DNA from: Bacteroides sp. 43_108
GTDB taxonomy: Bacteria; Bacteroidota; Bacteroidia; Bacteroidales; Bacteroidaceae
Assembly (NCBI GenBank): GCA_001915545.1
Contig: MNQS01000010.1
Location: 1 to 58,584 of the forward strand
DNA: 58,584 nt
Direction: 5' to 3'
The position numbers and the translations under genes were made by a program. Positions 22,974 to 33,426 of the stretch are shown here, piece by piece. Each line of letters starts with the position of its first letter. The first letter of the stretch is position 1. The notes under the pieces were generated by a model, which saw only the letters and a program-made list of their open reading frames with translations, was not told the DNA's origin and did no database searches.

Positions 22974-25169
22974 TTACATTGCTGTAAGCTCCAGTACATG
23001 GCTCTGCATCTGAGAGAAACTGAAGACGTCAATTCCAACCTTCATAAGAAAATCGCCGGTGAAGACCTTGCCGTTCACTTCCAAAGAAGATTCCTTGCCC
23101 GGCATGAGATTGATTTCTTCGATCTTATACGAACGATGCGGATCAAGTCCCTGAAGTTTAACAGGCATAAGTTTCTCGTAATAACGCGGATGTACATCGT
23201 AGGCGAAAAGAACGGCCTTGGACTTGTCGTCGCCGACGTAGTTTACTGCCATGTGGTTTGTTTCATAAGGCGAAACCAGCCTGTACTGATCGCCATCCAT
23301 AATGACCGGCTGAAGACGCTTCCAGTTGGCAACAGCAGTCTGACAGAATTCGAGCTCTTCGGCACTCAGTTCCTTGAGACCGATGTCGAAACCAAGCTTG
23401 CACATTGAAGCAACATCTGTACGGAATTTTATGGAAGCGCTACGATTCCAGCTAGTGACGTGCGCACACATAGCCTTGGCCGGGAAGAACTGGGAGAATC
23501 CCCACTGGATGTAAATACGCTCCACCGGATCGGTATTGTCGCTGCACCAGAACTCCGTAAAATATTTCAAAGCTTCGTAATCGCATCTGGCACCTCCGCC
23601 AGAACAAAGCATCATAGGCACATCAGGATATTTCTCCTTGACACGCTTGAGTACATTGTAGACACCTCTTACATGGTCGATATACATGCGCCCCTGACGG
23701 TTCTTGAGATACGGAGAATAGATATTGGTTATAGGGCTGTTGCAGTCCCACTTGAAGTATGCAACATCCGGGTTCTCCTTCATTATATTATCAACAACGC
23801 CGAAAACATGGTCCTGAACCTTAGGATTGCTCATGTCAAGAACAAGCTGATTGCGATAATAGTAGATTTGACGGTTCTCGTCATGTATGGCCCAGTCAGG
23901 ATGCTTTTCAAACAATTCACTTTTCGGATTAACCATCTCCGGTTCAATCCATATTCCGAACTCCACTCCAGCCTTTTTTGCCGCATCAACAAGAGCCGGT
24001 ATGCCTCCAGGAAGTTTGTCGGATGTAGCTTCCCAATCGCCCAGTCCGGCCTTATCGTTCTTACGCGGATATTTGTTGGCAAACCAACCGTCGTCAAGAA
24101 GGAACATATCGACACCAAGATGCTTGGCCTCGTTCATAAGGTTGCCCAAAATCTCCTGGTTAAAGTCAAATCCAGTGTTTTCCCAATTGTTGAGCAAGGT
24201 CAACCGCTTGCCTTTTCCGTCCTTCAGACTGTAAGCACGTGCCCAATCATGAAGATTGCGGCTTCCTTGAGAAGTTCCGTTGAAACTGAGCGTAAAAATA
24301 AACTCTGGAGTCACGAAGACTTCGTCCTTCGACAGTTCGTAAGCAGAAGCGTAAGGATTGATGGAAGGAAGCACACGCAGATTGCCTACATTGTCAACTT
24401 CAAAAGTAAAACGGAAATTGCCGGTCCATCCCAATGTACCCATCAGCACATCGCCCTGATTTTCACTTACAGGCTGGTCGAGTCCAATCTCGAAAAACGG
24501 ATGCACATGCATTGCGGCACGGCTGCCGAGCTTTGTATCAAGAACTTTCTTTCCAAACTGAAGACGCTGACTGCTCATACGTGCTTCGCATGCCCAATCG
24601 CTGCTGAACTCAGTGAGGTAATAAGAAGAGCGACTGAAATAAAGCATGGTCGAAGCGTATGCAGAAAGAGTTATCGGATTTTTCTCCTGATGACGAATTT
24701 CGCTCCAAGTCTTGATTACATTTTCTTTTGGATATGCTATATAATGAAGTACGACATCGACAGGGTATTTGTCATCGCGAAGATTGATGACTGTATGAGT
24801 TCCACCGTCGACTGCAGACGAAGAGGAAGATACATAGTAGAGATATGTCGACGTTTTGCCGTCGTTATGCGTAATAGCCAAAGCAGGTTCGAAAAAATCT
24901 TCATTTCCAGAACCGCTGTATACTTCCCATCCGCGACGGCACACACTGCCGTCTGACGCGGCGTGAACATACCATTTGAAGTTCTTCACATCTGACTCGT
25001 TCAAAAGTTTCTCACCGAAATACGTCTGATACAGACGTCCGTTGTCACCAACCTGCAGAAGCAGATCTACGGCATCAGTGGAAATTCTTATAACCTTACC
25101 GTTCTCTTCTGCGGCATTCAAAGTCATTGAAGCCCAAACCATAGTCAAAATAAAAAGAATCCGTCTCAT
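22974..25169 (-). CDS. Exported GH36 alpha-galactosidase
   Basis: This 731-residue enzyme removes terminal alpha-galactose, as from raffinose-type sugars or galactomannan. The signal peptide is about 1-19. The GH36 barrel shows LLDDGWFANKYPRKND, WIEPEMVNPKSELF, FKWDCN with the likely nucleophile Asp near 473, CSGGGARCDYEAL, and WCSDNTDP with the likely acid/base Asp near 541. The N-terminal beta domain and C-terminal antiparallel domain flank it. Length is normal for bacterial GH36. It is downstream of the KduI and EIIC genes, separated by a terminator at 25307-25334. Confidence 0.92.
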   Translation of the reverse strand: MRRILFILTMVWASMTLNAAEENGKVIRISTDAVDLLLQVGDNGRLYQTYFGEKLLNESDVKNFKWYVHAASDGSVCRRGWEVYSGSGNEDFFEPALAITHNDGKTSTYLYYVSSSSSAVDGGTHTVINLRDDKYPVDVVLHYIAYPKENVIKTWSEIRHQEKNPITLSAYASTMLYFSRSSYYLTEFSSDWACEARMSSQRLQFGKKVLDTKLGSRAAMHVHPFFEIGLDQPVSENQGDVLMGTLGWTGNFRFTFEVDNVGNLRVLPSINPYASAYELSKDEVFVTPEFIFTLSFNGTSQGSRNLHDWARAYSLKDGKGKRLTLLNNWENTGFDFNQEILGNLMNEAKHLGVDMFLLDDGWFANKYPRKNDKAGLGDWEATSDKLPGGIPALVDAAKKAGVEFGIWIEPEMVNPKSELFEKHPDWAIHDENRQIYYYRNQLVLDMSNPKVQDHVFGVVDNIMKENPDVAYFKWDCNSPITNIYSPYLKNRQGRMYIDHVRGVYNVLKRVKEKYPDVPMMLCSGGGARCDYEALKYFTEFWCSDNTDPVERIYIQWGFSQFFPAKAMCAHVTSWNRSASIKFRTDVASMCKLGFDIGLKELSAEELEFCQTAVANWKRLQPVIMDGDQYRLVSPYETNHMAVNYVGDDKSKAVLFAYDVHPRYYEKLMPVKLQGLDPHRSYKIEEINLMPGKESSLEVNGKVFTGDFLMKVGIDVFSFSQMQSHVLELTAM

Positions 25170-25306
25170 GGCAATACTATGTTTATATATAAATCAATTA
25201 TTATCTCGGATATACAAGCCACACCTACGGCTGTATGACCGGCTAATGTTTTTCATTTGATAAACACTCCAAAACGAAGTTTGTTCAAACAACAAAACAT
25301 AGAAAA

Positions 25307-25334
25307 AGCTCTGCACAGAAACCTGTGCAGAGCT
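25307..25334 (-). terminator. Terminator of the EIIC-KduI operon
   Basis: A perfect 12-bp stem (25307-25318 with 25323-25334) with a 4-nt loop, leading into TTTTTC on the minus strand. Confidence 0.8.
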
Positions 25335-25372
25335 AAAACAGTATGAATCAACACACATGATGCAGAATCACA

Positions 25373-26293
25373 TCAGCGCATCTCTGTATAAGTAATCTTG
25401 TCCATATCTCCATAATCGAGGTTCTCACCAGCCATACCCCAGATGAACATGTAGTTGCTGGTTCCGGCTGCTGCATGAATAGACCATTCAGGAGACATTA
25501 TAGCCTGCTCGTTCTGAAGCCAAACAATGCGGTTTTCCTGTGGTTCGCCCATGAAATGGCATATAGAGTTTCCAGCAGGCACATTGAAATAGAAATAAGC
25601 CTCGATACGACGGCTGTGAGTGTGTGCAGGCATTGTGTTCCAAACACTTCCCGGCTTGAGCTCTGTCAGACCCATCTGAAGCTGGCAAGGACCTTCCTTG
25701 AGAACGTTCTTTACGATGAGCTGATTGATGACTCTGTCGTTGCTCTCTTCCATCTTTCCTGCAGGGAATGAGTTAGCCTTGAGCGAACCCTTTCTTCCGT
25801 CGATTGTTACGAGCTGAGTCTTATACTCCTTGTGAGCTGTAGCAGAATTGATGTAGAACTTTGCAGGTTTTGAAGCATCCTTGCTCTTGAAAGTTACGTT
25901 CTCGTTGCCACGACCAACGTAGAGAGCATCCTTGAACTTCAATTCATATTCCTTACCGTCAACTGTAACGATTCCGTCACCGCCGATATTGATAACACCG
26001 AGCTCACGGCTGTAAAGGAAGTAAGGAGCCTTCAAAGGATCAATTGTTTCAAGCTTCAATTCCTTGTTTACAGGCATTGCACCACCGAAGATGAAACGAT
26101 CATACATTGAATATGTGACATTGATCTGATCGGCAACCATAACCTTGTCCATCATGAAACTGTTTCTAAGACGATCAGTGTCGTATGTCTTAACGTCCTG
26201 AGGGTTGCATGCAACCTGCATGCGATAGTTTACCTGAGCAGATGCTGCAATAGCAGATACGCCCAAAACAAAAGCCAATGCTAATTTTTTCAT
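25373..26293 (-). CDS. kduI: 5-keto-4-deoxyuronate isomerase (KduI) with an export signal
   Basis: KduI interconverts 5-keto-4-deoxyuronate and 2,5-diketo-3-deoxygluconate during pectin and uronate breakdown. This 306-residue copy has family hallmarks: [24 protein letters not shown], the zinc-ligand run [13 protein letters not shown] near 217 and a late His in [10 protein letters not shown]. Unusually, it begins with a clear signal peptide ([20 protein letters not shown]), so it probably acts in the periplasm, whereas classical KduI is cytoplasmic. It lies 55 nt after the EIIC-type permease gene. Together they may isomerise uronate monomers outside the inner membrane and import the product (inferred). 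Family call is confident. Confidence 0.9.
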   Translation of the reverse strand: MKKLALAFVLGVSAIAASAQVNYRMQVACNPQDVKTYDTDRLRNSFMMDKVMVADQINVTYSMYDRFIFGGAMPVNKELKLETIDPLKAPYFLYSRELGVINIGGDGIVTVDGKEYELKFKDALYVGRGNENVTFKSKDASKPAKFYINSATAHKEYKTQLVTIDGRKGSLKANSFPAGKMEESNDRVINQLIVKNVLKEGPCQLQMGLTELKPGSVWNTMPAHTHSRRIEAYFYFNVPAGNSICHFMGEPQENRIVWLQNEQAIMSPEWSIHAAAGTSNYMFIWGMAGENLDYGDMDKITYTEMR

Positions 26294-26348
26294 ATTAAAA
26301 CTATTTTATCGGGTTTATTATTTCTTCATTTTCTTTTCTTCATAAACT

Positions 26349-27749
26349 TCATTTTGCCTGTCCTGCAACTGCACGGCTTTCCTTTATGATGCGTCTGCGG
26401 TTATAGATGGCAAGCAAAAGTGTGAGCACGACAAGAACTGCAGAACCGACAATCTTGAAATCGTGTATGAGATGGAATATAATCCAAGAGAATATGCTTG
26501 AAGCGAAATCGAGAGCTCCGGCCTGGAATCCATCAGGAATCTTTACTGCAGAATCTCCGGTCTTCATATATACATCGTGTGCAGCCTGTGTGAAGAACGG
26601 TGCAAGGTCTGTCACGAAATAAAGTCCTACGATAAGAGCTACAAGTCCTATGATAAATGTCTTGAGGACATTACCTTTGGTGATTGGAAGCACTGCTGGG
26701 AAAAGATAGAACATTCCGGCAAGTGAAGCCAATGGAAGGAACTGATTACCTGGAAGCACAACAGAAAGGAAAAGAGTGACAGGTATCAGAAGCAACGACA
26801 CAACAAGTGTTGTAGGATGACCGATTACCAAAGCCGGGCTCATACCGATATTGAGACTTGCACTGTTCTTGAACTTGCGTGCTATCAATTCGCGTGTTGC
26901 ATCAGAGATAGGACGAAGTCCTTCGATAAAGAGTGAAGTGATACGCGGAATAAGTTCCATAACTGCACCCATCTTGATTCCGAGTCCAAGTATTGAAGGT
27001 ATGCCGTCAACAAGTTCTTCGCTGTTCTTGCAGGCAAGTGCACCTATACCGCATCCGACGATTACACCGAGGAAAAGAGGTTCACCCATGATTCCGAACT
27101 TGCGCTTCATGCCTTCTGCATCGATATTGAGCTTTTCAAATCCAGGTATCTTGTCGAGTACCTTGTTGATTACAACTGCAAAAGGTACAAATCCCTGACA
27201 GAACGGCTGTGGAATTGAGATTCCATCCATCTTGTCATAGTATGTCTGGAACTGCTTGCATGTAAGATCGGCCATTACAAGTGTAACGATATAGCAGATT
27301 ATAGCGGCGAAGAATCCCCACCATATACTGTCAGATGCAAAATATACTACAGCTCCGATGAATGCAAAATGCCAATAGTTCCAAAGGTCGATGTTGACAG
27401 TCTTGGTTGTTTTTGTCAAAAGCATTACAATGTTGACAGCCAAGCAGACTGGTATTATGAACGCACCGACAGATGTGTTGTATGCAACAGAAGCAGCTGC
27501 AGGCCAACCCATATCAAAGATACCGAGACTAAGTCCGTAGATTTCTGTAACGCGCTTAAGAGGATCACCAAGACTGCTTGTAAGCAATGCGGTAACGACA
27601 GACAAACCGACAAAACCGACACCTACGAGAAGTCCGCTTTTAAGCGCCTTTCCAAACTTGATGCCTATACAAACTCCCAAAATGGTAAAGAGGATTGGCA
27701 TCATCACCGCCGCACCAAGTCCGATGATATAACCGAAAAATTGTTCCAT
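26349..27749 (-). CDS. Orphan PTS galactitol-type EIIC permease
   Basis: This 466-residue inner-membrane protein resembles the EIIC-GAT/GatC family, with about ten or more hydrophobic segments, FGIMGEPLFLGVIVGCGIG and IGMSPALVIGHPTTLV. No EIIA, EIIB, HPr or EI gene lies nearby, and sugar PTS is rare in Bacteroidota, so it probably transports without phosphorylation. It is cotranscribed with the exported KduI, pointing to uronate-derived ketoacids as cargo. A TAAATTTG -7 box lies at 27812-27819 and a GAAAGGAG-like site precedes the start. Confidence 0.8.
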   Translation of the reverse strand: MEQFFGYIIGLGAAVMMPILFTILGVCIGIKFGKALKSGLLVGVGFVGLSVVTALLTSSLGDPLKRVTEIYGLSLGIFDMGWPAAASVAYNTSVGAFIIPVCLAVNIVMLLTKTTKTVNIDLWNYWHFAFIGAVVYFASDSIWWGFFAAIICYIVTLVMADLTCKQFQTYYDKMDGISIPQPFCQGFVPFAVVINKVLDKIPGFEKLNIDAEGMKRKFGIMGEPLFLGVIVGCGIGALACKNSEELVDGIPSILGLGIKMGAVMELIPRITSLFIEGLRPISDATRELIARKFKNSASLNIGMSPALVIGHPTTLVVSLLLIPVTLFLSVVLPGNQFLPLASLAGMFYLFPAVLPITKGNVLKTFIIGLVALIVGLYFVTDLAPFFTQAAHDVYMKTGDSAVKIPDGFQAGALDFASSIFSWIIFHLIHDFKIVGSAVLVVLTLLLAIYNRRRIIKESRAVAGQAK

Positions 27750-27811
27750 GATATTATTCAGTTCTCCTTTCTATAAATTAAAATTAGGTTAATAAATCAG
27801 AATATTCGTGT

Positions 27812-27819
27812 CAAATTTA
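27812..27819 (-). promoter_or_regulatory. -7 box (TAAATTTG) of the EIIC-KduI operon
   Basis: Perfect TAnnTTTG match on the minus strand, about 62 nt before the EIIC start. Confidence 0.6.
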
Positions 27820-27943
27820 TATTTTTTTACTTATACGTGCAACTCAAAGTATCTACAGTTCAATACTTTATATGGTAAAACAACATTTTTTATTATAATA
27901 AACCTGATTCGAGTACGCACGTACCATAGCTGGCTTAGAAGAA

Positions 27944-27988
27944 AAAGGCCAAAGGCAAGAATGAAAAAACATCTTGCCTCTGACCTTT
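27944..27988 (-). terminator. Terminator of tyrS
   Basis: AAAGGTCAGAGGCAAGA pairs with TCTTGCCTTTGGCCTTT with few mismatches around a T-rich loop, then TTC, on the minus strand after the tyrS stop. Confidence 0.65.
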
Positions 27989-28030
27989 AAAATTACACAT
28001 ATATGTATGTTTTCATGTATAGCAACCTGA

Positions 28031-29323
28031 TTATTTGGCTATGACCAGATAATAATTCTTCTTGCCCTTCTGTACAAGGATATATTTATCGTCAAGGAGA
28101 TAGTCTGTTGTAATCACCTTGTCGAATGCATCAAGTTTTTCCTTGTTGATACTGATACCTCCTCCTTGAGTAAGCTTACGCATTTCGCCTTTTGAAGGGA
28201 AGACATGTGCATTGTCTGTAAAGAGATCTACAGCCTTTACACCAGCTTCAAGGTCAGCACGGCTTACCTCAAACTGAGGAACACCATCGAAAACTTCGAG
28301 AAGGGTTTTCTCGTCAAGCTTCAGAAGGCTTTCCTTCGTAGACTTTCCGAAAAGGATTTCAGAAGCCTCAACAGCCATATTGTAATCTTCCTCAGAATGA
28401 ACCATAATGGTTACTTCCTTGGCAAGACGCTTCTGGAGTACACGGCGTCCTGGATCTGTATCGTGCTCTGCAATAATAGAATCTATTTCATCTTTTGGCA
28501 GAGAAGTGAAAATCTTGATGTATCTCTTTGCATCATCATCGGCAACATTAAGCCAGAACTGATAGAATGCATAAGGAGAAGTATAGTTTCTGTCAAGCCA
28601 GATATTTCCCTTTTCAGTCTTACCGAACTTGTTGCCGTCTGATTTTGTTATGAGCGGACAAGTCAATGCATAGCACTCTCTACCGTTGGTACGACGAATG
28701 AGCTCAGCACCAGTTGTCATATTGCCCCACTGGTCAGCACCACCCATCTGGAGTTTGCAATTCTTGTATTCGTTAAGGTAGAGGAAATCGTAGCCCTGAA
28801 GAAGCTGATAAGTAAACTCAGTAAATGAAAGTCCATCACGAGCTTCACCATTAAGACGCTTCTGCACTGATTCCTTGGCCATCATGTAGTTGACAGTAAT
28901 ATGTTTACCGATGTCGCGCGCAAAATCAAGGAAGGTGAAGTCTTTCATCCAGTCATAATTGTTGACCAACTCGGCCTTGTTTGGTGCATCACTCTCAAAG
29001 TCCAGGAATTTTGCGAGCTGCTTCTTGATGCAGGCTACGTTGTGACGCAACGTCTCCTCGTCAAGCAGATTGCGCTCCTGACTTTTTCCTGAAGGGTCGC
29101 CGATCATACCGGTAGCACCACCGATAAGAGCCAGAGGCTTATGGCCGCAACGCTGAAGATGGCGCAACATCATCACACCGCAAAGATGACCGATATGCAA
29201 AGAGTCGGCCGTAGGGTCGATACCCAAATAAGCTGTTACGCATTCTTTCTCGAGAAGCTCATCTGTTCCAGGCATCATTGTGTGGAGCATTCCACGCCAT
29301 TTCAATTCTTCAATAAAATTCAT
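28031..29323 (-). CDS. tyrS: Tyrosyl-tRNA synthetase
   Basis: This 430-residue class I synthetase charges tRNA-Tyr. The HIGH motif (SLHIGHLCG) lies near residue 44, the KMSKS-type loop reads KFGKT near 231, and an S4-like RNA-binding domain closes the protein (about 360-430). The ATG at 29323 is preferred over the in-frame ATG 24 nt upstream: AAAGG precedes it and the family usually begins MNF-EEL-WRGM. A TATCTTTG -7 box lies at 29431-29438. No T-box is seen. Confidence 0.96.
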   Translation of the reverse strand: MNFIEELKWRGMLHTMMPGTDELLEKECVTAYLGIDPTADSLHIGHLCGVMMLRHLQRCGHKPLALIGGATGMIGDPSGKSQERNLLDEETLRHNVACIKKQLAKFLDFESDAPNKAELVNNYDWMKDFTFLDFARDIGKHITVNYMMAKESVQKRLNGEARDGLSFTEFTYQLLQGYDFLYLNEYKNCKLQMGGADQWGNMTTGAELIRRTNGRECYALTCPLITKSDGNKFGKTEKGNIWLDRNYTSPYAFYQFWLNVADDDAKRYIKIFTSLPKDEIDSIIAEHDTDPGRRVLQKRLAKEVTIMVHSEEDYNMAVEASEILFGKSTKESLLKLDEKTLLEVFDGVPQFEVSRADLEAGVKAVDLFTDNAHVFPSKGEMRKLTQGGGISINKEKLDAFDKVITTDYLLDDKYILVQKGKKNYYLVIAK

Positions 29324-29430
29324 CGTTTTGCCTTTATAAATATTCAATGTTTTGATTTTTTACATCTATATCGCCTTTAATATAACTGGATAATACACGC
29401 GCCAGTTACAACAAAGGCATCCTAGTGTGG

Positions 29431-29438
29431 CAAAGATA
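29431..29438 (-). promoter_or_regulatory. -7 box (TATCTTTG) of tyrS
   Basis: Perfect TAnnTTTG match on the minus strand, giving a leader of about 100 nt. Confidence 0.6.
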
Positions 29439-29697
29439 GGTATTTTATGATGAAATAGAAAACTTGATTGCCGTTTTTTGGTATTACCGTTAATGCAACT
29501 GACACTGATTTACAGACACAATGAAAGAAAAACTTCATTAAAGATGACATATAGCAATAACTGAAATGCATATCTGAGAGAAGAATTCAATGTTTAAGAT
29601 TGCAAAAAACAATAGGCTCCGACAAAGACCAATGTTAAACATTGTTATTCACAAGTGTTTTTTCGACACCATCTATTGACAATATCAGAAAAACACC
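29439..29697. other. Intergenic stretch upstream of divergent tyrS and acyltransferase
   Basis: No gene, RNA or strong repeat is visible here apart from a likely -33 region (TTGACAAT near 29677) of the acyltransferase promoter. Confidence 0.45.
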
Positions 29698-29705
29698 TAC
29701 CTTTG
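29698..29705 (+). promoter_or_regulatory. -7 box (TACCTTTG) of the acyltransferase transcript
   Basis: Perfect TAnnTTTG match with a TTGACA-like element about 22 bp upstream. The leader to the ATG at 29894 would be about 180 nt and contains a terminator. Confidence 0.6.
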
Positions 29706-29748
29706 CATCGTGTTTTTCATAGTATTAGATTTAAGGTTAACAAAGGTT

Positions 29749-29773
29749 GGGGTAAGGCGTTACCCCTTTTTTT
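29749..29773 (+). terminator. Leader terminator (attenuator) before the acyltransferase
   Basis: GGGGTAA (29749-29755) pairs with TTACCCC (29760-29766), then seven T's. It lies between the promoter and the gene, so it may cut transcription after about 60 nt unless relieved. Confidence 0.65.
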
Positions 29774-29893
29774 ATGCCCTTACATAACATACGACCTACT
29801 ACAAAAGACACACCCAGCGGAAAACAACAAGCCTTGATATCTTCTAATCTAAAACGGAAAGTTTTATCACAACCATCATATACACTCCATAAA

Positions 29894-30991
29894 ATGAGAC
29901 AAATAGAGCAAAAGAAGCAAAGACAAACAAATATTGAGATATTGAGGATTACAGCCATGTTGCTTATAATTGTCAGCCACTACATATATAACGGCATAAG
30001 ACAAAACCCTTTATTTTGCCACTTTGACATCAACTCTATAAATGACGTGGTGAATTATGCATCACTTCAGTTCGTATCGCTCTTCGCCAGTACCGGCGTA
30101 AACTGCTTTGTCTTGATTACCGGATATTTCCTTATCGATTCCACAAAAATACGAGGAGGAATATTCAAGATATGGTTTCAGGTTGCTTTCTACTCATTGG
30201 CGATTTCACTGATTATTTCACAGGTATTCGACAAAAGTATACCGTTAATTGAATATATAGACAGCATAAGTCCAATACCGACAACAAGATACTGGTTTGT
30301 TGCAAAATATATAGGACTGGTACTGCTTTCCCCGTTTCTGGCTAAACTGGCAATGCATTTAACAGCAAAGCAGCACTTCTATATGCTTATCGTCATGCTG
30401 ATAATGTTTTTCAAATATCCGTTTGGGGAAACATTCGCTACAGGCATGTCATTATGCTGGTTTATATTCCTATTTTTTACAGGTGGCTATATAAAGAAAT
30501 ACGGCATACATCCATGGATAAAAAAACATGCGATACTGCTTACGTTCGTTGCTGCAATATGCTTTTTCTGCGTGCATGCATCGTCAAACCTGCTCAACCA
30601 CATACGCACAGGTGCAGAATTCACTATCAAATCCACTGCCAACAACGATCTCACATTCATTTTGTCATTGCTGATATTCATCTGCTTCACACAGATGAAA
30701 TGCGACAATAAATGCCTACGACAGCTCAGCAAACTGGCACCATACACATTCGGCATTTATTTATGTCACGAACACCCGTTGATCAGACCTGTAATTTGGG
30801 GAAACGTCATGCCTGGCAGTTTCAGCTACCCGATAATCATTCATTGCATATTCATATCAGCAGCATTGTTTATGGTATGCGCCGGGATCGATTATATCAG
30901 GGAACTAATATTCAAAATATCAGGCATAAACAACCTGGAAAAGAAACTGGCAGAAAGAATACCGCAACCATTCACTACGAACAAAAAGTAA
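29894..30991 (+). CDS. Acyltransferase-3 family membrane protein
   Basis: This 365-residue protein with about ten transmembrane helices opens with NIEILRITAMLLIIVSHYI, where the His of the conserved LRxxAxxxIxxxH pattern is kept. Later LCHEHP and a second conserved region are present. Such proteins (also called YiaH/OafA type) add acetyl or succinyl groups to surface polysaccharide. The ATG at 29894 is chosen because the earlier in-frame ATG at 29774 sits directly on the T-run of a leader terminator and adds a hydrophilic stretch of 40 residues with no family match. The gene stands alone and may be under attenuation control. Confidence 0.8.
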   Translation: MRQIEQKKQRQTNIEILRITAMLLIIVSHYIYNGIRQNPLFCHFDINSINDVVNYASLQFVSLFASTGVNCFVLITGYFLIDSTKIRGGIFKIWFQVAFYSLAISLIISQVFDKSIPLIEYIDSISPIPTTRYWFVAKYIGLVLLSPFLAKLAMHLTAKQHFYMLIVMLIMFFKYPFGETFATGMSLCWFIFLFFTGGYIKKYGIHPWIKKHAILLTFVAAICFFCVHASSNLLNHIRTGAEFTIKSTANNDLTFILSLLIFICFTQMKCDNKCLRQLSKLAPYTFGIYLCHEHPLIRPVIWGNVMPGSFSYPIIIHCIFISAALFMVCAGIDYIRELIFKISGINNLEKKLAERIPQPFTTNKK

Positions 30992-31202
30992 TAAACATAA
31001 CCAAAGGCGTCAAATCGAACGAACAACAACACATTAACGCATTCGAAAACATCATATTCCGATTTACGACTTGCAAGATTCAAGAATTATTATGAATATT
31101 GCAAAAGTTACATGCTGACAAACAGATACAAAGCATTAATCTGCAGCATAAATACAAAAGATATCAGTCAACATAACCTATTAATCCTAAAACTGAAATA
31201 TT

Positions 31203-31598
31203 ATGAAACATGTTAACATTTTCCTGATTGCCATTATCTGCTCACTTCTGGCCATATCCTGCAACAATGCAAAAACGAGCATCGATGAACTATCTTTACT
31301 TATAGAGGATATTGAAGAAAATTCAGACAATTACACGGACGAAGACTGGGAGTATGTCATAGAAGAGTACTCGCTTATTGAACAGGAAATGGAGAATTAT
31401 GAATACACAGACGAAGAATTAAGGGAAATAGGAAGACTAAAAGGCATCTTCGCGATGAAGATAGCTAAACAGGTTCTAAAAGACTATACAGAAGACATCA
31501 AGGACATGCAGCTTCAATTTGAAGGCGGGCTAGACGGCATCAAGGAAGAGTTAAACAAGGACGACTATGACGAAATAAAAGAGTTTTTCGAAGAATAA
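31203..31598 (+). CDS. Small acidic helical lipoprotein (DUF6565-like)
   Basis: This 131-residue lipoprotein has a signal ending in LLAISC, with Cys near 20 as the lipid site. The mature part is almost all charged helix, very rich in Glu and Asp (DIEENSDNYTDEDWEY) with coiled-coil character, and ends EEFFEE-like. It resembles the DUF6565 family of small Bacteroidales lipoproteins. Function is unknown. It is probably transcribed alone; an imperfect hairpin (31708-31732) follows. Confidence 0.65.
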   Translation: MKHVNIFLIAIICSLLAISCNNAKTSIDELSLLIEDIEENSDNYTDEDWEYVIEEYSLIEQEMENYEYTDEELREIGRLKGIFAMKIAKQVLKDYTEDIKDMQLQFEGGLDGIKEELNKDDYDEIKEFFEE

Positions 31599-31930
31599 GC
31601 CTCAGCAGGCTTATTTCCAACCATTTAGAACTTCATAAAAGGTCTAATGCAATAAGAAAATATCAAAATTGAAGTAGGGCATACCAGCTCACTCAAAGTT
31701 ATTCAAGCTTCTGCATTTTATCGATGCAGAAGTACGCATATTTTATGCAACAAAAAGAGACAACAGTATTTTTTGTCTAAATAAACCCGAGTTGCAAAAC
31801 AACGCCAATATGGGGCATCGCCACAAATTCCACACTAATTAACTATATATCAACAACATGCATATTTATTTTAACATCATAGCCTTAACTTTTTAATTAT
31901 GCAAACTTATATGATTTAATCATTTTATAG
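31599..31930. other. Intergenic stretch before ahcY
   Basis: Holds an 8-bp inverted repeat (CTTCTGCA/TGCAGAAG, 31708-31732) that may end the lipoprotein transcript. No gene and no SAH riboswitch fold are seen. Confidence 0.45.
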
Positions 31931-31938
31931 TAAATTTG
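31931..31938 (+). promoter_or_regulatory. -7 box (TAAATTTG) of ahcY
   Basis: Perfect TAnnTTTG match, 46 nt before the ATG at 31984. It rules out the earlier in-frame start at 31936. Confidence 0.65.
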
Positions 31939-31983
31939 CGCGATGTAATTGGAATTTATATAAATCAAACCACATACAAATAC

Positions 31984-33402
31984 ATGAATCAGAAACTTTT
32001 TTCAGAGCTGCCATACAAAGTAGCAGACATGAACCTTGTTGATTTCGGCCGTAAAGAAATTGACATGGCTGAACACGAAATGCCCGGACTTATGGCACTG
32101 CGTGAGAAATACGGAGACAGTAAACCGCTGAAAGGTGCCAGAATAATGGGTTCTCTCCACATGACAATACAGACAGCTGTATTGATAGAGACTTTGGTAA
32201 AACTCGGTGCTGAAGTAAGATGGTGCTCCTGCAACATATATTCTACACAAGACCATGCAGCCGCAGCAATAGCTGATGATGGAGTAGCAGTATTTGCTTG
32301 GAAAGGCGAAAGTCTGGCAGACTACTGGTGGTGCACACTTCAAGCTCTCACATACCCTGGAGGAAAAGGACCGACAATGATTGTTGACGACGGCGGCGAT
32401 GCAACACTGATGATACACCTCGGTGCCAAAGCAGAAAAAGATCCTTCTGTCCTTGACAGAGAAGCAACTTCTGGAGATGAAAAAGAGCTCCTGAACATAC
32501 TTAAGGAAGTAAGAAAAGTAAATCCTAACATGTGGAGCGACATGGCCAAGGAGATCAGAGGTGTAAGCGAAGAAACAACAACAGGAGTACACCGTCTGTA
32601 CCAGATGGAAGAACGTGGCGAACTTCTCTTCCCTGCGTTCAATGTCAACGACTCCGTAACAAAAAGCAAATTCGACAATCTTTACGGTTGCCGCGAGAGC
32701 CTGGCAGACGGTATCAAGCGTGCAACAGATGTTATGATTGCAGGAAAAGTATGTGTTGTTGCCGGTTATGGTGAAGTAGGCAAAGGCTGTGCCCAGTCAA
32801 TGCGTTCATACGGTGCTAGAGTACTTGTTACTGAAATAGATCCTATATGCGCACTTCAGGCTGCAATGGAAGGATTTGAAGTTGTAACAATGGAAGAAGC
32901 CTGCAAGATAGGCAACATCTTCGTCACAACTACAGGTAACATCGATGTAATCCGCACCGACCACATGGAACAGATGCCAGACCAGGCCATAGTATGCAAC
33001 ATCGGCCACTTCGACAGTGAAATACAGGTTGACGGCCTCAAGCATATACCAGGCATAAAGTGCGTCAATATCAAGCCACAGGTCGACAGATATTATTTCC
33101 CTGACGGACACAGCATAATTCTTCTTGCAGACGGACGTCTTGTCAACCTCGGATGTGCAACAGGCCATCCTTCATTCGTAATGAGCAACTCATTCACGAA
33201 CCAGACGCTTGCACAGATTGATCTGTACAAGAACGATTACAAGACAGGCGTATACAGATTGCCTAAATATCTCGATGAAGAAGTGGCACGTCTGCACCTC
33301 GAACGTATCGGCGTACACCTCACAACTCTGACACAGGCTCAGGCAGACTATATTGGCGTGAAGGTTGAAGGCCCATACAAAGCAGAACACTACAGATATT
33401 AA
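31984..33402 (+). CDS. ahcY: Adenosylhomocysteinase
   Basis: This 472-residue NAD-dependent enzyme splits S-adenosylhomocysteine into adenosine and homocysteine, which relieves inhibition of methyltransferases. The sequence shows [13 protein letters not shown], the [14 protein letters not shown] block, the NAD-binding GYGEVGKG near 260 and the C-terminal KAEHYRY. Length is normal. The ATG at 31984 follows the -7 box. It is followed 24 nt later by a YfhO-like membrane protein gene. A short nucleosidase at 1886-2431 may provide a second route for the same substrate. Confidence 0.96.
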   Translation: MNQKLFSELPYKVADMNLVDFGRKEIDMAEHEMPGLMALREKYGDSKPLKGARIMGSLHMTIQTAVLIETLVKLGAEVRWCSCNIYSTQDHAAAAIADDGVAVFAWKGESLADYWWCTLQALTYPGGKGPTMIVDDGGDATLMIHLGAKAEKDPSVLDREATSGDEKELLNILKEVRKVNPNMWSDMAKEIRGVSEETTTGVHRLYQMEERGELLFPAFNVNDSVTKSKFDNLYGCRESLADGIKRATDVMIAGKVCVVAGYGEVGKGCAQSMRSYGARVLVTEIDPICALQAAMEGFEVVTMEEACKIGNIFVTTTGNIDVIRTDHMEQMPDQAIVCNIGHFDSEIQVDGLKHIPGIKCVNIKPQVDRYYFPDGHSIILLADGRLVNLGCATGHPSFVMSNSFTNQTLAQIDLYKNDYKTGVYRLPKYLDEEVARLHLERIGVHLTTLTQAQADYIGVKVEGPYKAEHYRY

Positions 33403-33426
33403 TCAAACAAAACCTTAATAAAGAAA

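Noticed and set aside
23460..24956. Long plus-strand frame opposite the alpha-galactosidase
   Set aside because: It lies wholly inside a confident GH36 gene on the other strand and has no domain; it is a mirror of codon bias.
29439..29893. Invertible promoter before the acyltransferase
   Set aside because: No inverted repeats of useful length flank the promoter.
31599..31983. SAH riboswitch before ahcY
   Set aside because: No matching conserved fold or core sequence is seen in the leader.
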